Shown: one piece after another, positions 10,835 through 19,811 of the stretch
Numbering within the stretch: position 1 is the stretch's first letter
Layout of the letters: every line of letters begins with the position of its first letter
From: Stappia sp. TSB10P1A
GTDB lineage: Bacteria; Pseudomonadota; Alphaproteobacteria; Rhizobiales; Stappiaceae
NCBI RefSeq assembly: GCF_900185725.1
Contig: NZ_FYAU01000015.1
Location: forward strand, 1-64,000
DNA length: 64,000 bases
Direction: 5' to 3'
Translations under genes and position numbers: made by a program
The notes under the pieces: generated by a model
The model's input: the letters and a program-made list of their open reading frames with translations, nothing else
The model's database searches: none
Told to the model about the DNA's origin: nothing

Positions 10835-11452
10835 TCATGCGTCCGGCGGCTCGTTCAGAAAGCCGACCAGCGCGTCGATTTCGGTCTGTCGCAACTCGTG
10901 CCCGCCCTCATGGGCGGCGAGCGTCACCTCGGCTCCCTGCGCCGTGAACCAGTCGATCAGCGCGCTGGTCGCGGCCGGCGGGCAGATCGGGTCCCGCTTG
11001 CCGGCGGAAATCAGCACCTTTCGCCCGGCAAGACCCGGCTGGGGCGCCGGCTCGAACGGGATCAGCGGATGCAGAAGCGCGATCCGGTCGAACAGGTCCG
11101 GCCGCAGGAAGGCGACCGAGGCCAGGATGTTGGCGCCGTTGGAATAGCCGAAGCCGTAGACCGGGCGGCCCGGATGCGCCTTGCGGTGGGCCTCGACGAA
11201 GCCGGCCATCGCCTGCGTGCGCCGGGCGAGGTCGTCCATGTCGTAGACGCCTTCGCCGGTGCGGCGGAAGAAGCGCAGCGCGCCGTGCTCCGAGACATCG
11301 CCGCGCGGGGCGACAAGGCCGGCGCCGGGCAGGGCCTCCTCGACGAAGCGGGCGAACTGGTGCTCGTCGCCGCCGGTGCCGTGGAAGGCGAAGACCAGCG
11401 GCGCGCCGGGCGCCGGCTGCGTGGTCAGGGCGTGATAGGTGTCCGTGATCAT
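10835..11452 (-). CDS. Alpha/beta hydrolase (phospholipase/carboxylesterase family, MhqD-like)
   Basis: A 205-residue serine hydrolase. The triad is readable: nucleophile Ser in GYSNGAN, Asp in GKRDPICP, and His in EGGHELR. An oxyanion HGTGGDEHQF loop is near the N-terminus. The size matches the phospholipase/carboxylesterase family that includes B. subtilis MhqD, an enzyme of methylhydroquinone resistance. It lies 38 bp downstream of the ring-cleaving dioxygenase gene and 25 bp before pirin, so the three form an operon. The esterase substrate is unknown. Confidence 0.88.
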   Translation of the reverse strand: MITDTYHALTTQPAPGAPLVFAFHGTGGDEHQFARFVEEALPGAGLVAPRGDVSEHGALRFFRRTGEGVYDMDDLARRTQAMAGFVEAHRKAHPGRPVYGFGYSNGANILASVAFLRPDLFDRIALLHPLIPFEPAPQPGLAGRKVLISAGKRDPICPPAATSALIDWFTAQGAEVTLAAHEGGHELRQTEIDALVGFLNEPPDA

Positions 11453-11490
11453 GACGGTGAGTCCCTTGTGGCCGGAGGGAAGGAGCCGAG

Positions 11491-12423
11491 TTAGTCCCGG
11501 ATCGGGGTCAGGATGTCCTCGATCTGCGCGCGGAACTGCTCGTAGCGGGTCGGCAGTTTCAGGGCCTCGCCGAGATGGGCGGTATCCTCGTCCCGGTCGA
11601 AGCCGGGCTCGTTGGTCGCCACCTCGAACAGGATGCCGCCGGGGCTGCGGAAGTAGATCGCCCAGAAATAGTCCCGGTCGATCACCGGCGTGACCTGATA
11701 GCCCGTGTCCATCAACGCCTTGCGCACCTCCAACTGGGCCGCCCGGTTCTCCACCGCGAAGGCGATATGGTGCACCGAACCGGCCCCCTGGCGGGCGTGA
11801 GCGGCCGAGGAAACCTCTTCGATATCAATGACATCGGCGCCGTTTCCACCCTCGACCGCGAAGCGGGTCCAGGTGCCGCTGCGCTCCACCTCGCGGTAGT
11901 TCATGAAGCGGAGCAGCTCGGCTGTCCCCCCGCTATCCCGCAGGCGGAACGCCGCGCCGCGGAAGCCCTGGATCGCCTCGGCCGAACTGACACCGCCGGC
12001 GCTCCAGCCGAGGCGCTCGTCGCCCGTCGTCTCGACCAGCGAGAAGCCGTCGCCGTCCGGTCCCTGGAAGCGCAGGCGCTTTTCGCCGAAGGGGTTATCC
12101 TCCTCAAGACCGCCGACGCCGAGCCCCGCAAGGCGCTCTTTCCAGTAGGGCAGGGAGCCCTCGGGCACCGCGAAATAGGTGTTTCCGACCTCGCCGGCGC
12201 CGGGGCGGCCCTGCACGATATCCGGGAAGGGGAAGTAGGTCATGACCGAGCCGGGCGTGCCGGTCTCGTCGCCATAATAGAGGTGGTAGACCTCCGGGGC
12301 GTCGAAGTTGACCGTCTTCTTGACCCGCCGCAGGCCGAGGGTGCGGGTGAAGAAGTCGTTGTTTTCCTGAGCGTTTCCCGCCATCGACGTGACGTGATGG
12401 AGGCCCTTGATCTGCGTCAGCAT
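11491..12423 (-). CDS. Ring-cleaving dioxygenase (glyoxalase/VOC family, MhqO-like)
   Basis: A 310-residue protein with two VOC (glyoxalase) modules. The first begins LHHVTSMAG with a metal-binding His. The second has VHHIAFAVE, and its closing FEVATNEPG carries the Glu ligand expected of extradiol-type enzymes. Such proteins (MhqO, LinE-like) open hydroquinone rings using Fe(II) and O2. I chose ATG 12423, 17 codons inside the open frame, because GGGAG precedes it and it matches the family start MLTQIKGLHHV. It is the first gene of the operon with the esterase and pirin and is divergent from a LysR gene. Confidence 0.9.
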   Translation of the reverse strand: MLTQIKGLHHVTSMAGNAQENNDFFTRTLGLRRVKKTVNFDAPEVYHLYYGDETGTPGSVMTYFPFPDIVQGRPGAGEVGNTYFAVPEGSLPYWKERLAGLGVGGLEEDNPFGEKRLRFQGPDGDGFSLVETTGDERLGWSAGGVSSAEAIQGFRGAAFRLRDSGGTAELLRFMNYREVERSGTWTRFAVEGGNGADVIDIEEVSSAAHARQGAGSVHHIAFAVENRAAQLEVRKALMDTGYQVTPVIDRDYFWAIYFRSPGGILFEVATNEPGFDRDEDTAHLGEALKLPTRYEQFRAQIEDILTPIRD

Positions 12424-12499
12424 GGCGCTGCTCCCTTTCCCGAACCGTGGCTGCGGCCTTCGCCGCTGCTGCAAAGATGGGGCGGGCGGGATGCTTTGA

Positions 12500-12514
12500 G
12501 AATGGAAGCAATTC
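12500..12514. promoter_or_regulatory. Candidate LysR operator between the dioxygenase operon and its LysR gene
   Basis: GAAT-N7-ATTC (GAATGGAAGCAATTC) is an inverted repeat of LysR-like size in the 127-bp divergent region, 37 bp before the LysR start and 77 bp before the dioxygenase start. Confidence 0.45.
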
Positions 12515-12550
12515 CTCGGATATCATTTCAATTCATGCAATAATCGCCGC

Positions 12551-13450
12551 ATGATCGATCTCGACCATATTCGCGTGTTCCTGGCGGTCGCCGAGCAGCG
12601 GAGCTTCGTCGCCGCCGCCCGGCAGCTCTCGATGACGGCACCGACGGTGACGCGCGCGGTGAGCGCGCTGGAAGAAGAACTCGGGGTGCAACTGCTGTTG
12701 CGCACCACCCGGCAGGTGTCGCTGACCTCGGCCGGCGCGGTCTATGCCGCCCGCATCGCGCCGCTGCTGGAGGCGTTCCGCCGCACGACCGAGGACCTGC
12801 AGGAGCAGCAGGGCGATGTGGCCGGCACGATCCGTATCAACGCCCCGATGTCGCTCGGACAGCAGGTGCTGCCGGATGTCGTCGCCGGGTTCCGCAGCCA
12901 GTATCCCCGGGTGTCGCTGTCGATCGGGCTCACCGACCGCTTCATCGACATCGTCGCCGGCGATGTCGACCTGGCGATCCGGATTTCCGAGGCACCGCGC
13001 GACAAGTCGACGATCTGGCGCAAGATCTGCCGCGTGCGCCGGGTGATGGTTGCCTCGCCCGCCTATCTGGCGCTGCGCGGCGCGCCGCAGACGCCGGAGG
13101 ACCTTTCGGCCCATGCCTGCCTTGCCTATGACGAGCGCTCGCAGGCCGAGACCTGGGACTTGCGCCGCGACGGGCGCACGCGCCGGGTGCGGGCCGGTAC
13201 AACGATTGCCGGCAACAATGGCGACCTGCTGGCGCGGCTTGCGGAAAACGGCGAGGGCATCGCCCTGCTGCCGCTGTTCATCGTCGAGGAGGGGCTGGCG
13301 CAGGGCCGGCTCGCCCAGGTGCTGCCCGACTGTGAGGCGCCGGAGATCTGGCTGACGCTCTATTATCCCCCGTACGAGCGCCTGCCGATGCGGGTCGCGC
13401 GGTTCTCCGATTTCTTCGAGGCCTATGTGACGCAGACCCGCCCGCTCTAG
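12551..13450 (+). CDS. LysR-family transcriptional regulator
   Basis: A 299-residue LysR protein with an N-terminal winged HTH (residues 3-62, DHIRVFLAVAEQRSFVAAAR) and a substrate-binding-like effector domain of the CrgA/AaeR-like type. It is divergent from the dioxygenase-esterase-pirin operon, the normal arrangement for a LysR protein and its target. By analogy with quinone-responsive LysR regulators the effector may be a quinone or hydroquinone, but nothing in the sequence proves it. Its 3' side faces the convergent nitronate monooxygenase gene across 129 bp with no clear terminator. Confidence 0.93.
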   Translation: MIDLDHIRVFLAVAEQRSFVAAARQLSMTAPTVTRAVSALEEELGVQLLLRTTRQVSLTSAGAVYAARIAPLLEAFRRTTEDLQEQQGDVAGTIRINAPMSLGQQVLPDVVAGFRSQYPRVSLSIGLTDRFIDIVAGDVDLAIRISEAPRDKSTIWRKICRVRRVMVASPAYLALRGAPQTPEDLSAHACLAYDERSQAETWDLRRDGRTRRVRAGTTIAGNNGDLLARLAENGEGIALLPLFIVEEGLAQGRLAQVLPDCEAPEIWLTLYYPPYERLPMRVARFSDFFEAYVTQTRPL

Positions 13451-13579
13451 GTCGTGAACCATCATTCTGGCGAGAAACGGTCTGCGCGTGCCTGTCCGAA
13501 TGGAATGAGATAAAAGGCGTTATTTTTCAAGGCCTTGCGACGCCGTTGCTGGCACAATTATGAGCCTGCGACCTGGCGA

Positions 13580-14518
13580 TCAGGCGTAAGGGTCCGAGGC
13601 GAGGGCGGCGCAGGCGGCGCGGTATTCGGCGCGAAGGCGCGCGCACAGCTCGGCGGCGGGCGGCAGGTCGGTGATGGTTCCCGTGCCCTGGCCGGCGGAC
13701 CAGATGTTCTTCCAGACCTTCGCCTCGCTGCCCATGTCGAGCGTGCCCGCGTGCTGCAGGTTGTCCGGGTCGAGGCCGGCGCGCTCGATGCTCGGGCGCA
13801 GGAAGTTGGCGTTCACGCCGCTGATTGCCGGTGTGTAGAGAATGTCGGCGGCGGTCGCATCCAGGATCATCTGCTTGTAATCGTTAACGATCATCGCTTC
13901 CTCTGTGGCGAGGAAGCGGGTGCCGAGATAGGCGAGGTCCGCGCCCATGGCGCGGGCGGCGGCGATCTGCGCGCCGGTGTTGATGGCGCCGGCGAGGATG
14001 ATGGCGCCGTCGTAGAAGGCGCGGATTTCCGAGACCAGCGCGAAGGGGCTCATGGAGCCGGCATGGCCGCCGGCGCCGGCGCAGACCGCGATGATGCCGT
14101 CGACGCCGGCCTCGGCCGCCTTGCGGGCGTGGCGCGGGTTGATGACGTCATGGAAGACGAGGCCACCATAGGACTGGACGGCGGAGACGACATCCGGATT
14201 GGCGCCGAGCGAGGTGATGACCAGCGGCACCTTGCGCGCGACGGTCATCGCCAGATCCGCCTCCAGCCGCGTGTTGCTGCGGTGGACGATCAGGTTGACG
14301 CCGTAGGGCGCGGCATCGGCATGGCCGGAGAGGCGATCCTCGATTTCGCTCAGCCACTCGCCATAGCCCTCCGTCGTGCGCTGGTTGAGCGCCGGGAAGG
14401 TGCCGATCACGCCGGCGCGGCAGGTGGCGACGACAAGGTCCGGGCCGGAGGCGAGGAACATCGGCGAGGCGATCGCCGGAACCTTGAGGCGGCCGTCGAA
14501 TGCTTTCGGCATGGTCAT
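13580..14518 (-). CDS. Nitronate monooxygenase family FMN protein
   Basis: A 312-residue TIM-barrel flavoprotein of the nitronate monooxygenase (2-nitropropane dioxygenase) family. The FMN-binding glycine-rich segment is CAGAGGHAG, and the later ARAMGADLAYLGTRFLAT stretch is the usual phosphate-binding region. I chose ATG 14518; upstream frame codons overlap the preceding hydratase gene. It is the last gene of the acyl-CoA operon. Paralogues in such operons are often of unknown substrate, and a role with acyl-CoA or nitro compounds cannot be decided. Confidence 0.88.
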   Translation of the reverse strand: MTMPKAFDGRLKVPAIASPMFLASGPDLVVATCRAGVIGTFPALNQRTTEGYGEWLSEIEDRLSGHADAAPYGVNLIVHRSNTRLEADLAMTVARKVPLVITSLGANPDVVSAVQSYGGLVFHDVINPRHARKAAEAGVDGIIAVCAGAGGHAGSMSPFALVSEIRAFYDGAIILAGAINTGAQIAAARAMGADLAYLGTRFLATEEAMIVNDYKQMILDATAADILYTPAISGVNANFLRPSIERAGLDPDNLQHAGTLDMGSEAKVWKNIWSAGQGTGTITDLPPAAELCARLRAEYRAACAALASDPYA

Positions 14519-14550
14519 GCGGGAACCCTCCGGTCTGCCGGGCGTGCCGG

Positions 14551-15345
14551 TTACTCGCCGCGGAACTGCGGCTGGCGCTTTTCGAGGAAGGCCGAGACGC
14601 CCTCGCGGAAGTCGCGGGTCCCGGTCATGCGGATGAAGGAGGCGCGCTCGGCCTCCAGATGGGCGGCGAAGGGACGGTCCAGCGCGCCATCGACGAGCGC
14701 ACGAACCGCGCCCTGTGCTTGCGTCGGGCCGCTGGCGATCCGCTTTGCAAGGGCGAGGGCCTCGGCGTTGAGTTCTTCCGCCGGCACCACGGTGTTGACG
14801 ATGCCCGCCGCGCGGGCTTCCTCCGCGCTCAAGGTCTCGCCGAGCAGCAGCAGTTCCATCGCCTTCGCCCGGCCGACCTTGCGCGGCAGCGCCCAGGTGC
14901 CGCCGCAATCGGGCGAGGTGCCGATGCGGTCATAGGCGACGACGAAGCGCGCGCCGGCCTCCGCGATCACCAAGTCAGCGCCGAGCACCAGGCTGAAACC
15001 GGCACCGGCGGCGACGCCCTGCACCTTGGCGATCACCGGGGCGGGGGACTCGCGCAGGGCGGTGAGGGCGGGGTGCAGCGCGTCGAGGAGGTCGTGGACG
15101 ACCTCGGCGGCGCGGTCCGGCTCGGTGCCGAAGGCCGCGACATCGCCGCCGGCCATAAAGGCGCGGTCGCTGCCGGAAAGAACGATGCAGCGCACGCCCT
15201 TGGTCGCGGTGACCTTGCGCACGGCCTGCAGGAAAGCGCGGGCGGTCGGTACGTCGAGCGCGTTCAGCACCTTCGGCCGGTTGATCGTGAGGGTGGCGAT
15301 GCCGGTTGCGGCATCGATCTCGGTGAGCACCAGATCCTCGCTCAT
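14551..15345 (-). CDS. Enoyl-CoA hydratase/isomerase family protein (PaaG-like)
   Basis: A 264-residue crotonase. The oxyanion segments are FMAGGDVAAFG and GVAAGAGFSLV. In place of a catalytic Glu the second site reads IGTSPDCGGTWALPR, as in PaaG-type isomerases (canonical IGL-x-PD-x-GG). That points to isomerase rather than classic hydratase chemistry, an inference from motif only. The start ATG overlaps the stop of the FadJ-like gene by 4 bases, so the two are coupled. It probably complements the hydratase domain of that neighbour in degradation of a cyclic or branched acyl-CoA. Confidence 0.88.
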   Translation of the reverse strand: MSEDLVLTEIDAATGIATLTINRPKVLNALDVPTARAFLQAVRKVTATKGVRCIVLSGSDRAFMAGGDVAAFGTEPDRAAEVVHDLLDALHPALTALRESPAPVIAKVQGVAAGAGFSLVLGADLVIAEAGARFVVAYDRIGTSPDCGGTWALPRKVGRAKAMELLLLGETLSAEEARAAGIVNTVVPAEELNAEALALAKRIASGPTQAQGAVRALVDGALDRPFAAHLEAERASFIRMTGTRDFREGVSAFLEKRQPQFRGE

Positions 15346-16733
15346 GCGACGGCCTCCTTGGGTGCGTGGAACCGGCCGCCGTCGCGGGCCATGGCGGCAA
15401 GGCCGACCGGGATCTCCAGCTTGTCGGCGCGGCAGGCGGCGACGAACCTGGCCGCCCCTTGGGTGTCGATCAGGCTCAGCGGCCCGCCGGTCCACACGGG
15501 GAACCCCGCCGCGTCGATGGCATGGACGTCGGCCTCAGCGGCCGAGGCGACATCGCCGCGCTCAAACGTAGCAGCAGCGGCAAGCGCCATGGCGCGCAAG
15601 AGCCGCAGGCCGGCGGGGCGCAGGGCCGTGCGCGCGCGCTCGTCGTCGGTGTCCGCAAGGGGCGCGTCTGCCGGCAAGGCGGGCAGGGCGGAGAGGCCGA
15701 CACCCTCGGCGGCGTTTCGGATGAAGGCGGGACTCATGCCCTCAGCCTGCATGCGCAGCGCCTCGGCGTCGAGCGCGTTTCGGCAGGCGTTGGCGAGCGG
15801 CCCGTCCTTGTCCGCCCGCGCCCGGCCCTCGCGGGCCAGCACCTGGCGGGCGAAGAACTGGGTGCGGATCATCGCCTGCGCGACATCGCCATGGACGAGA
15901 TGGCCGAAATACTGGCGCTCAACCTTCAGCGCCTTGTCGATGGGCAGCCGCAGTCCCTCGTAGACGCAGGAGAGGATCGCCTCCAGCGCCGGATAGTTGC
16001 GGTGGCCGCGCGCGCGCACCTTGGCATTGGCGAAAAGGAAGACGTTCGACGCTGCCTCGGAGGTCACGGCGGGACCCGGCGGGGCGAAGCCCTTGGCGTC
16101 CCACGGGGCGGCGGCAGGGACGCGGCCTTCGGTGAGTGCGCGCCGTGCCGCGGCAACCAGGTCGTCCGGCTCGGCCAACTCGTCGAGAATGCCGAGCGAC
16201 AGCGCCTCCTCGGCGGAGAGGCGCTCGCCTTCCAGCAGCAGGGGCAGGGCGGCCTCGATGCCGATGACGCGGGGCAGGCGCTGCGTGCCGCCGGCGCCCG
16301 GCAGGATGCCGAGCGTGACCTCGGGCAGGCCGAAGACCGCCTTGGGATTGCGCGCGGCGATCCGGTAATGGCAGGCGAGCATCAGTTCCAGCCCGCCGCC
16401 GAGCGCGGTGCCGCTGGCCGCTGCGACGACCGGCTTGCCGCAGGTTTCCAGCGCGCGGAAGGCGTCGGTCATGGCGCGGATGCGCTCCGACGCGGTGGCC
16501 GGAGAGGTGCCCGGACCGGTCATGCCGTTCATGATCGCAAGATCGGCACCGGCGATGAAGCCGTCCTTGCCGGACGCGACGATGATGCCGGTGACCGCCG
16601 GATCGGCGGCGAGCCGGGCGAGCTCCTCGCGCAGGGCTTCCGTGAAGGCCCAGTCGATCACGTTCATCGAGCGGCCGGGCATGTCGATGGTCAGGAGGGC
16701 GATGCCGCCATCGTCGATCTCGTGTGTCAGCAT
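15342..16733 (-). CDS. FadJ/FadB-like protein with hydratase domain and C-terminal HAD remnant, NAD domain absent
   Basis: A 463-residue protein. Residues 1-190 are a complete enoyl-CoA hydratase domain with both catalytic Glu regions (GGGLELMLACH and LPEVTLGILPGAGGTQR). Residues about 250-300 match the helical linker of FadJ (VYEGLRLPIDKALKVERQYF). The chain then goes straight to a C-terminal 3-hydroxyacyl-CoA dehydrogenase segment ending GFPVWTGGPLSLIDTQG. The Rossmann NAD-binding domain and the catalytic His region that lie between these in FadJ (about 700 residues) are missing. The frame is open throughout, so this looks like an established shortened form. Hydratase activity is expected, dehydrogenase activity is not. 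Confidence 0.85.
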   Translation of the reverse strand: MLTHEIDDGGIALLTIDMPGRSMNVIDWAFTEALREELARLAADPAVTGIIVASGKDGFIAGADLAIMNGMTGPGTSPATASERIRAMTDAFRALETCGKPVVAAASGTALGGGLELMLACHYRIAARNPKAVFGLPEVTLGILPGAGGTQRLPRVIGIEAALPLLLEGERLSAEEALSLGILDELAEPDDLVAAARRALTEGRVPAAAPWDAKGFAPPGPAVTSEAASNVFLFANAKVRARGHRNYPALEAILSCVYEGLRLPIDKALKVERQYFGHLVHGDVAQAMIRTQFFARQVLAREGRARADKDGPLANACRNALDAEALRMQAEGMSPAFIRNAAEGVGLSALPALPADAPLADTDDERARTALRPAGLRLLRAMALAAAATFERGDVASAAEADVHAIDAAGFPVWTGGPLSLIDTQGAARFVAACRADKLEIPVGLAAMARDGGRFHAPKEAVA

Positions 16734-16744
16734 GGGGCGCCTCC

Positions 16745-17953
16745 TCAGATCCGCTCGATGATGGTGGCGACGCCCATGCCGGCGCCGACGCACAGGGTGA
16801 CGAGGGCGGTCTGTCGGTCCGTGCGCTCGAGTTCGTCCAGCGCGGTGCCGAGGATCATCGCGCCGGTGGCTCCCAGCGGATGGCCCATGGCGATGGCGCC
16901 GCCATTGGCGTTGACGATCTCCGGGTCGAGATCGAGCGCCTCGATGAAGCGCAGGGCGACGGCCGCGAAGGCCTCGTTGATCTCGAAAAGATCGATGTCG
17001 GAAACGGTCATGCCGGCCCGCTTCAGCGCCTTTTCCGCCGCGAAGGAGGGGGCGGTGAGCATGATGGTCGGCTCCGAGCCGATTTCGGCGAAGGCGCGGA
17101 TGCGGGCGCGCGGAACGAGGCCGGCGCGGCTGCCCGCCTCGCGGGTGCCGAGCAGCACGGCGGAGGCGCCGTCGACGATGCCGGACGAGTTGCCGGCATG
17201 GTGGACGTGGCGGATTTCCGCGAAGTCCGGATAGCGCTCCAGCGCCACCGCGTCGAAGCCGGCCTTCTCGCCGAGGGCTGCAAAGGAGGGCTTCAGCCGG
17301 GCCAGGTCCTCGACCGTGGAATTGCCGCGGATGGTTTCGTCGCGGGCGAGCAGCACCTCGCCGACCCGGTCATGGACGGGAACGACGCTGCGGGTGAAGC
17401 GGTCCTCCGACCAGGCCCGCGCGGCGCGGCGGTGGCTCTCGACCGCGAAGGCGTCGAGCTGCGCGCGCGAATAGCCCCATTTGGTGGCGATGAGATCGGC
17501 GGAAATGCCTTGCGGCACGAAGGTCGTTGCGGCCGCCACCTGCGGATCGGCGCCCCAGGCGCCGCCGTCGGAGAGGATCGGGATGCGCGACATGGATTCG
17601 ACCCCGCCGGCGACCATCATGTCGGCTTGGCCGGCCATCACCTTGGCGGCGGCCATGTTGCAGGCCTCTAGCCCCGAGGCGCAGAAGCGGTTGATCTGCA
17701 CGCCTGCGGTCTCTTCCGCATAGCCGGCGGCGATGGCGGCAACGCGCGGCAGGCACTGGCCCTGTTCGCCGACGGGCATGACGATGCCCATCACCACATC
17801 GTCGACAAGGGCGGTGTCGAGCGCGTTGCGCTCGCGCACCGCCTCCAGCACCGTGGTGGCAAGGCGGATCGGCGTCACCTCGTGCAGGGCGCCATCGGGC
17901 TTGCCCCTGCCGCGCGGCGTGCGCAGGTGGTCGTAGATCAGGGCGTCGGGCAT
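16745..17953 (-). CDS. Acetyl-CoA C-acyltransferase (thiolase)
   Basis: A 402-residue thiolase that cleaves 3-ketoacyl-CoA with CoA. The nucleophilic Cys is in NRFCASGLEA near residue 90, the GGVESMS motif follows, and the C-terminal active-site motifs NEAFAA, GGAIAMGHPLGATGA and the second Cys in CVGAGMG are intact. Length is normal. It lies 11 bp upstream of the FadJ-like gene and 41 bp after the acyl-CoA synthetase gene. Since the neighbour lacks a dehydrogenase domain, the NAD-dependent oxidation step before thiolysis must come from elsewhere. Confidence 0.95.
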   Translation of the reverse strand: MPDALIYDHLRTPRGRGKPDGALHEVTPIRLATTVLEAVRERNALDTALVDDVVMGIVMPVGEQGQCLPRVAAIAAGYAEETAGVQINRFCASGLEACNMAAAKVMAGQADMMVAGGVESMSRIPILSDGGAWGADPQVAAATTFVPQGISADLIATKWGYSRAQLDAFAVESHRRAARAWSEDRFTRSVVPVHDRVGEVLLARDETIRGNSTVEDLARLKPSFAALGEKAGFDAVALERYPDFAEIRHVHHAGNSSGIVDGASAVLLGTREAGSRAGLVPRARIRAFAEIGSEPTIMLTAPSFAAEKALKRAGMTVSDIDLFEINEAFAAVALRFIEALDLDPEIVNANGGAIAMGHPLGATGAMILGTALDELERTDRQTALVTLCVGAGMGVATIIERI

Positions 17954-17994
17954 GTCGGGGTGTCGGGCTCCGTTGGATCCGGGCGGGTGATGCG

Positions 17995-19800
17995 TCAGCC
18001 GCTCGGATAGAGGCTGGCGATTTCTCCGGCGTATTTGGTCTGGATGCTGGAGCGGCGCACCTTCATGGTCGCCGTGACCTCGTCGTCGTCGTGGTCCAGT
18101 TCCTTGGTCAGCAGGTGGAAGCGGCGGATGTGGGAGACCTGCGCCAACTGGCTGTTGGCGGTGCGGATCTCCGCATCGACCAGTTCGCGCACCGCCGGGT
18201 TTTCGGCCAGACTGCGGAAGTTGGTGTAGGACAGGCCCTGTTCCTCCGCCCATTTGGCGACGGTCTCGAAATCGATCTGGATGAGCGCCGCGACATATTT
18301 GCGGGCCTCGCCGATGACGATGCATTCCTTGATGTAGGGGCTGCCCTTGACCGTGTTCTCGATTTCCGAGGGGCTGAGATTCTTGCCGCCGGCGGTGATC
18401 ATGATGTCCTTCAGGCGGTCGACGATGCGGAACTCGCCGTTCTCCACCTCGACCACGTCGCCGGTATGCAGCCAGCCGTCCTTCAGGGTTGCCTGCGTGG
18501 CGGCGGGGTTCTTGTAGTAGCCGGCGAAGACGGTGTCGCCCTTCAGCAGCAGTTCGCCGTGCTCGCCGACGCGCGCCTCGACGCCCTTGACCGAGGGGCC
18601 GACCGAACCCGGCACCAGCCGGCCGAGCGTCTGGCCAAGCGCGATGCCGCTCGATTCCGTCATGCCGTAGACCTCGACGAGGGGCACGCCGATGGTGCGG
18701 AAGAAGCGGACGATGCGCGGCGAGATCGGCGCGGCGCCGGTCATGGCGACATGGGTGCGGCGCAGGCCGATGTAATTCTGCAGCGCGCGGAAGACGAGGA
18801 GGTAGCAGATCGCGAAGAGGATCCGCTCGCTGAGGCTGCGCTCTGCGCGGGATTTTTCGGCGAAGGGCTCGCAGGCGCGGTAAGCCCATTCGTAGAGCGC
18901 GCGGCGATAGCCGCCGGCCTCCAGCATGCGGATATGGATCGAGGAATGCAGTTTCTCCCAGATCCGCGGCACGCCGAGGAAGGAGGAGGGGGCGACCTCG
19001 CGCAGGTCCTCCTGGACGGTGCGCAGGGACTCGCCGAAGCAGATCCGCGAGCCGAGATAGATCGGCGCCATCACCGTCACCATCTGCTCGGCGACATGGC
19101 ACAGCGGCAGATAGGACAGGTGTACGGACTGCGCGTCGAGGCCGATGCGGTCGGCGACCGCGATCGCCTGGGCGCGCAGGTTGCGATAGGAGAGCATCGC
19201 GCCCTTGGGCTTTCCGGTCGAGCCCGAGGTGTAGATCATCAGGGCGATGTCATCGAGCGAACGGGCGGTTGGTCCGTCTCCGGTGGCGGCCGGGCCGGCG
19301 GCGCGCCGCGTCCGCCCGATCTCCTCCATAGCGTCGAAGGAGATGACGAAGTCTCCCGAATAGCCGCGCAGACCCTTGGTCTCCACGACAACGACGCGCC
19401 GCAGCTTCGGCAACTGCTCGCGCACCTCGATCACCTTGTCGAGCTGCTCCTGGTCCTCGCAGACGATGATCTCGCTGTCGGAATGTTCCAGCACATAGCC
19501 GACCTCGTTGGCCGGGCTGGTCGGATAGACGCCGATGGTGACGCCGCCGACAAGGCCGGTGCCGAGCTGGGCGAGCACCCATTCGACGCGGTTTTCCGAC
19601 AGCACCGCCACATGGCCGCCTTCGCCGAGGCCGAGGGCCACAAGGCCTTCGCCGACATCGCAGGCGCGCTCGTGATACTGGCGCCAGGAAAGGGGGTTCC
19701 AGATGCCGAAGTCCTTCTGCAGGACCGCCACCCGGTCGGGCGTTGCCTCGGCATGGGCGCGCAGCATCTGCGGCAGGGTGAGTTCGGGGAAGTCGGCCAT
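17995..19800 (-). CDS. AMP-dependent long-chain fatty-acid--CoA ligase family protein
   Basis: A 601-residue adenylate-forming enzyme. The P-loop YTSGSTGKPKGAM is near residue 190, the A5 motif YGMTESSG near 375, and the adenylate-binding TGD and hinge DRLKDIM follow. The C-terminal extension with KELDHDDDEVTATMKVRR is typical of the long-chain (FadD15/ACSBG) subgroup. It activates the imported acid to its CoA ester. It lies 11 bp downstream of the LivF-type gene inside the operon, so transport and activation are coupled. The chain length or aromatic nature of the substrate is not visible. Confidence 0.93.
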   Translation of the reverse strand: MADFPELTLPQMLRAHAEATPDRVAVLQKDFGIWNPLSWRQYHERACDVGEGLVALGLGEGGHVAVLSENRVEWVLAQLGTGLVGGVTIGVYPTSPANEVGYVLEHSDSEIIVCEDQEQLDKVIEVREQLPKLRRVVVVETKGLRGYSGDFVISFDAMEEIGRTRRAAGPAATGDGPTARSLDDIALMIYTSGSTGKPKGAMLSYRNLRAQAIAVADRIGLDAQSVHLSYLPLCHVAEQMVTVMAPIYLGSRICFGESLRTVQEDLREVAPSSFLGVPRIWEKLHSSIHIRMLEAGGYRRALYEWAYRACEPFAEKSRAERSLSERILFAICYLLVFRALQNYIGLRRTHVAMTGAAPISPRIVRFFRTIGVPLVEVYGMTESSGIALGQTLGRLVPGSVGPSVKGVEARVGEHGELLLKGDTVFAGYYKNPAATQATLKDGWLHTGDVVEVENGEFRIVDRLKDIMITAGGKNLSPSEIENTVKGSPYIKECIVIGEARKYVAALIQIDFETVAKWAEEQGLSYTNFRSLAENPAVRELVDAEIRTANSQLAQVSHIRRFHLLTKELDHDDDEVTATMKVRRSSIQTKYAGEIASLYPSG

Positions 19801-19811
19801 GATCTCTTGCC

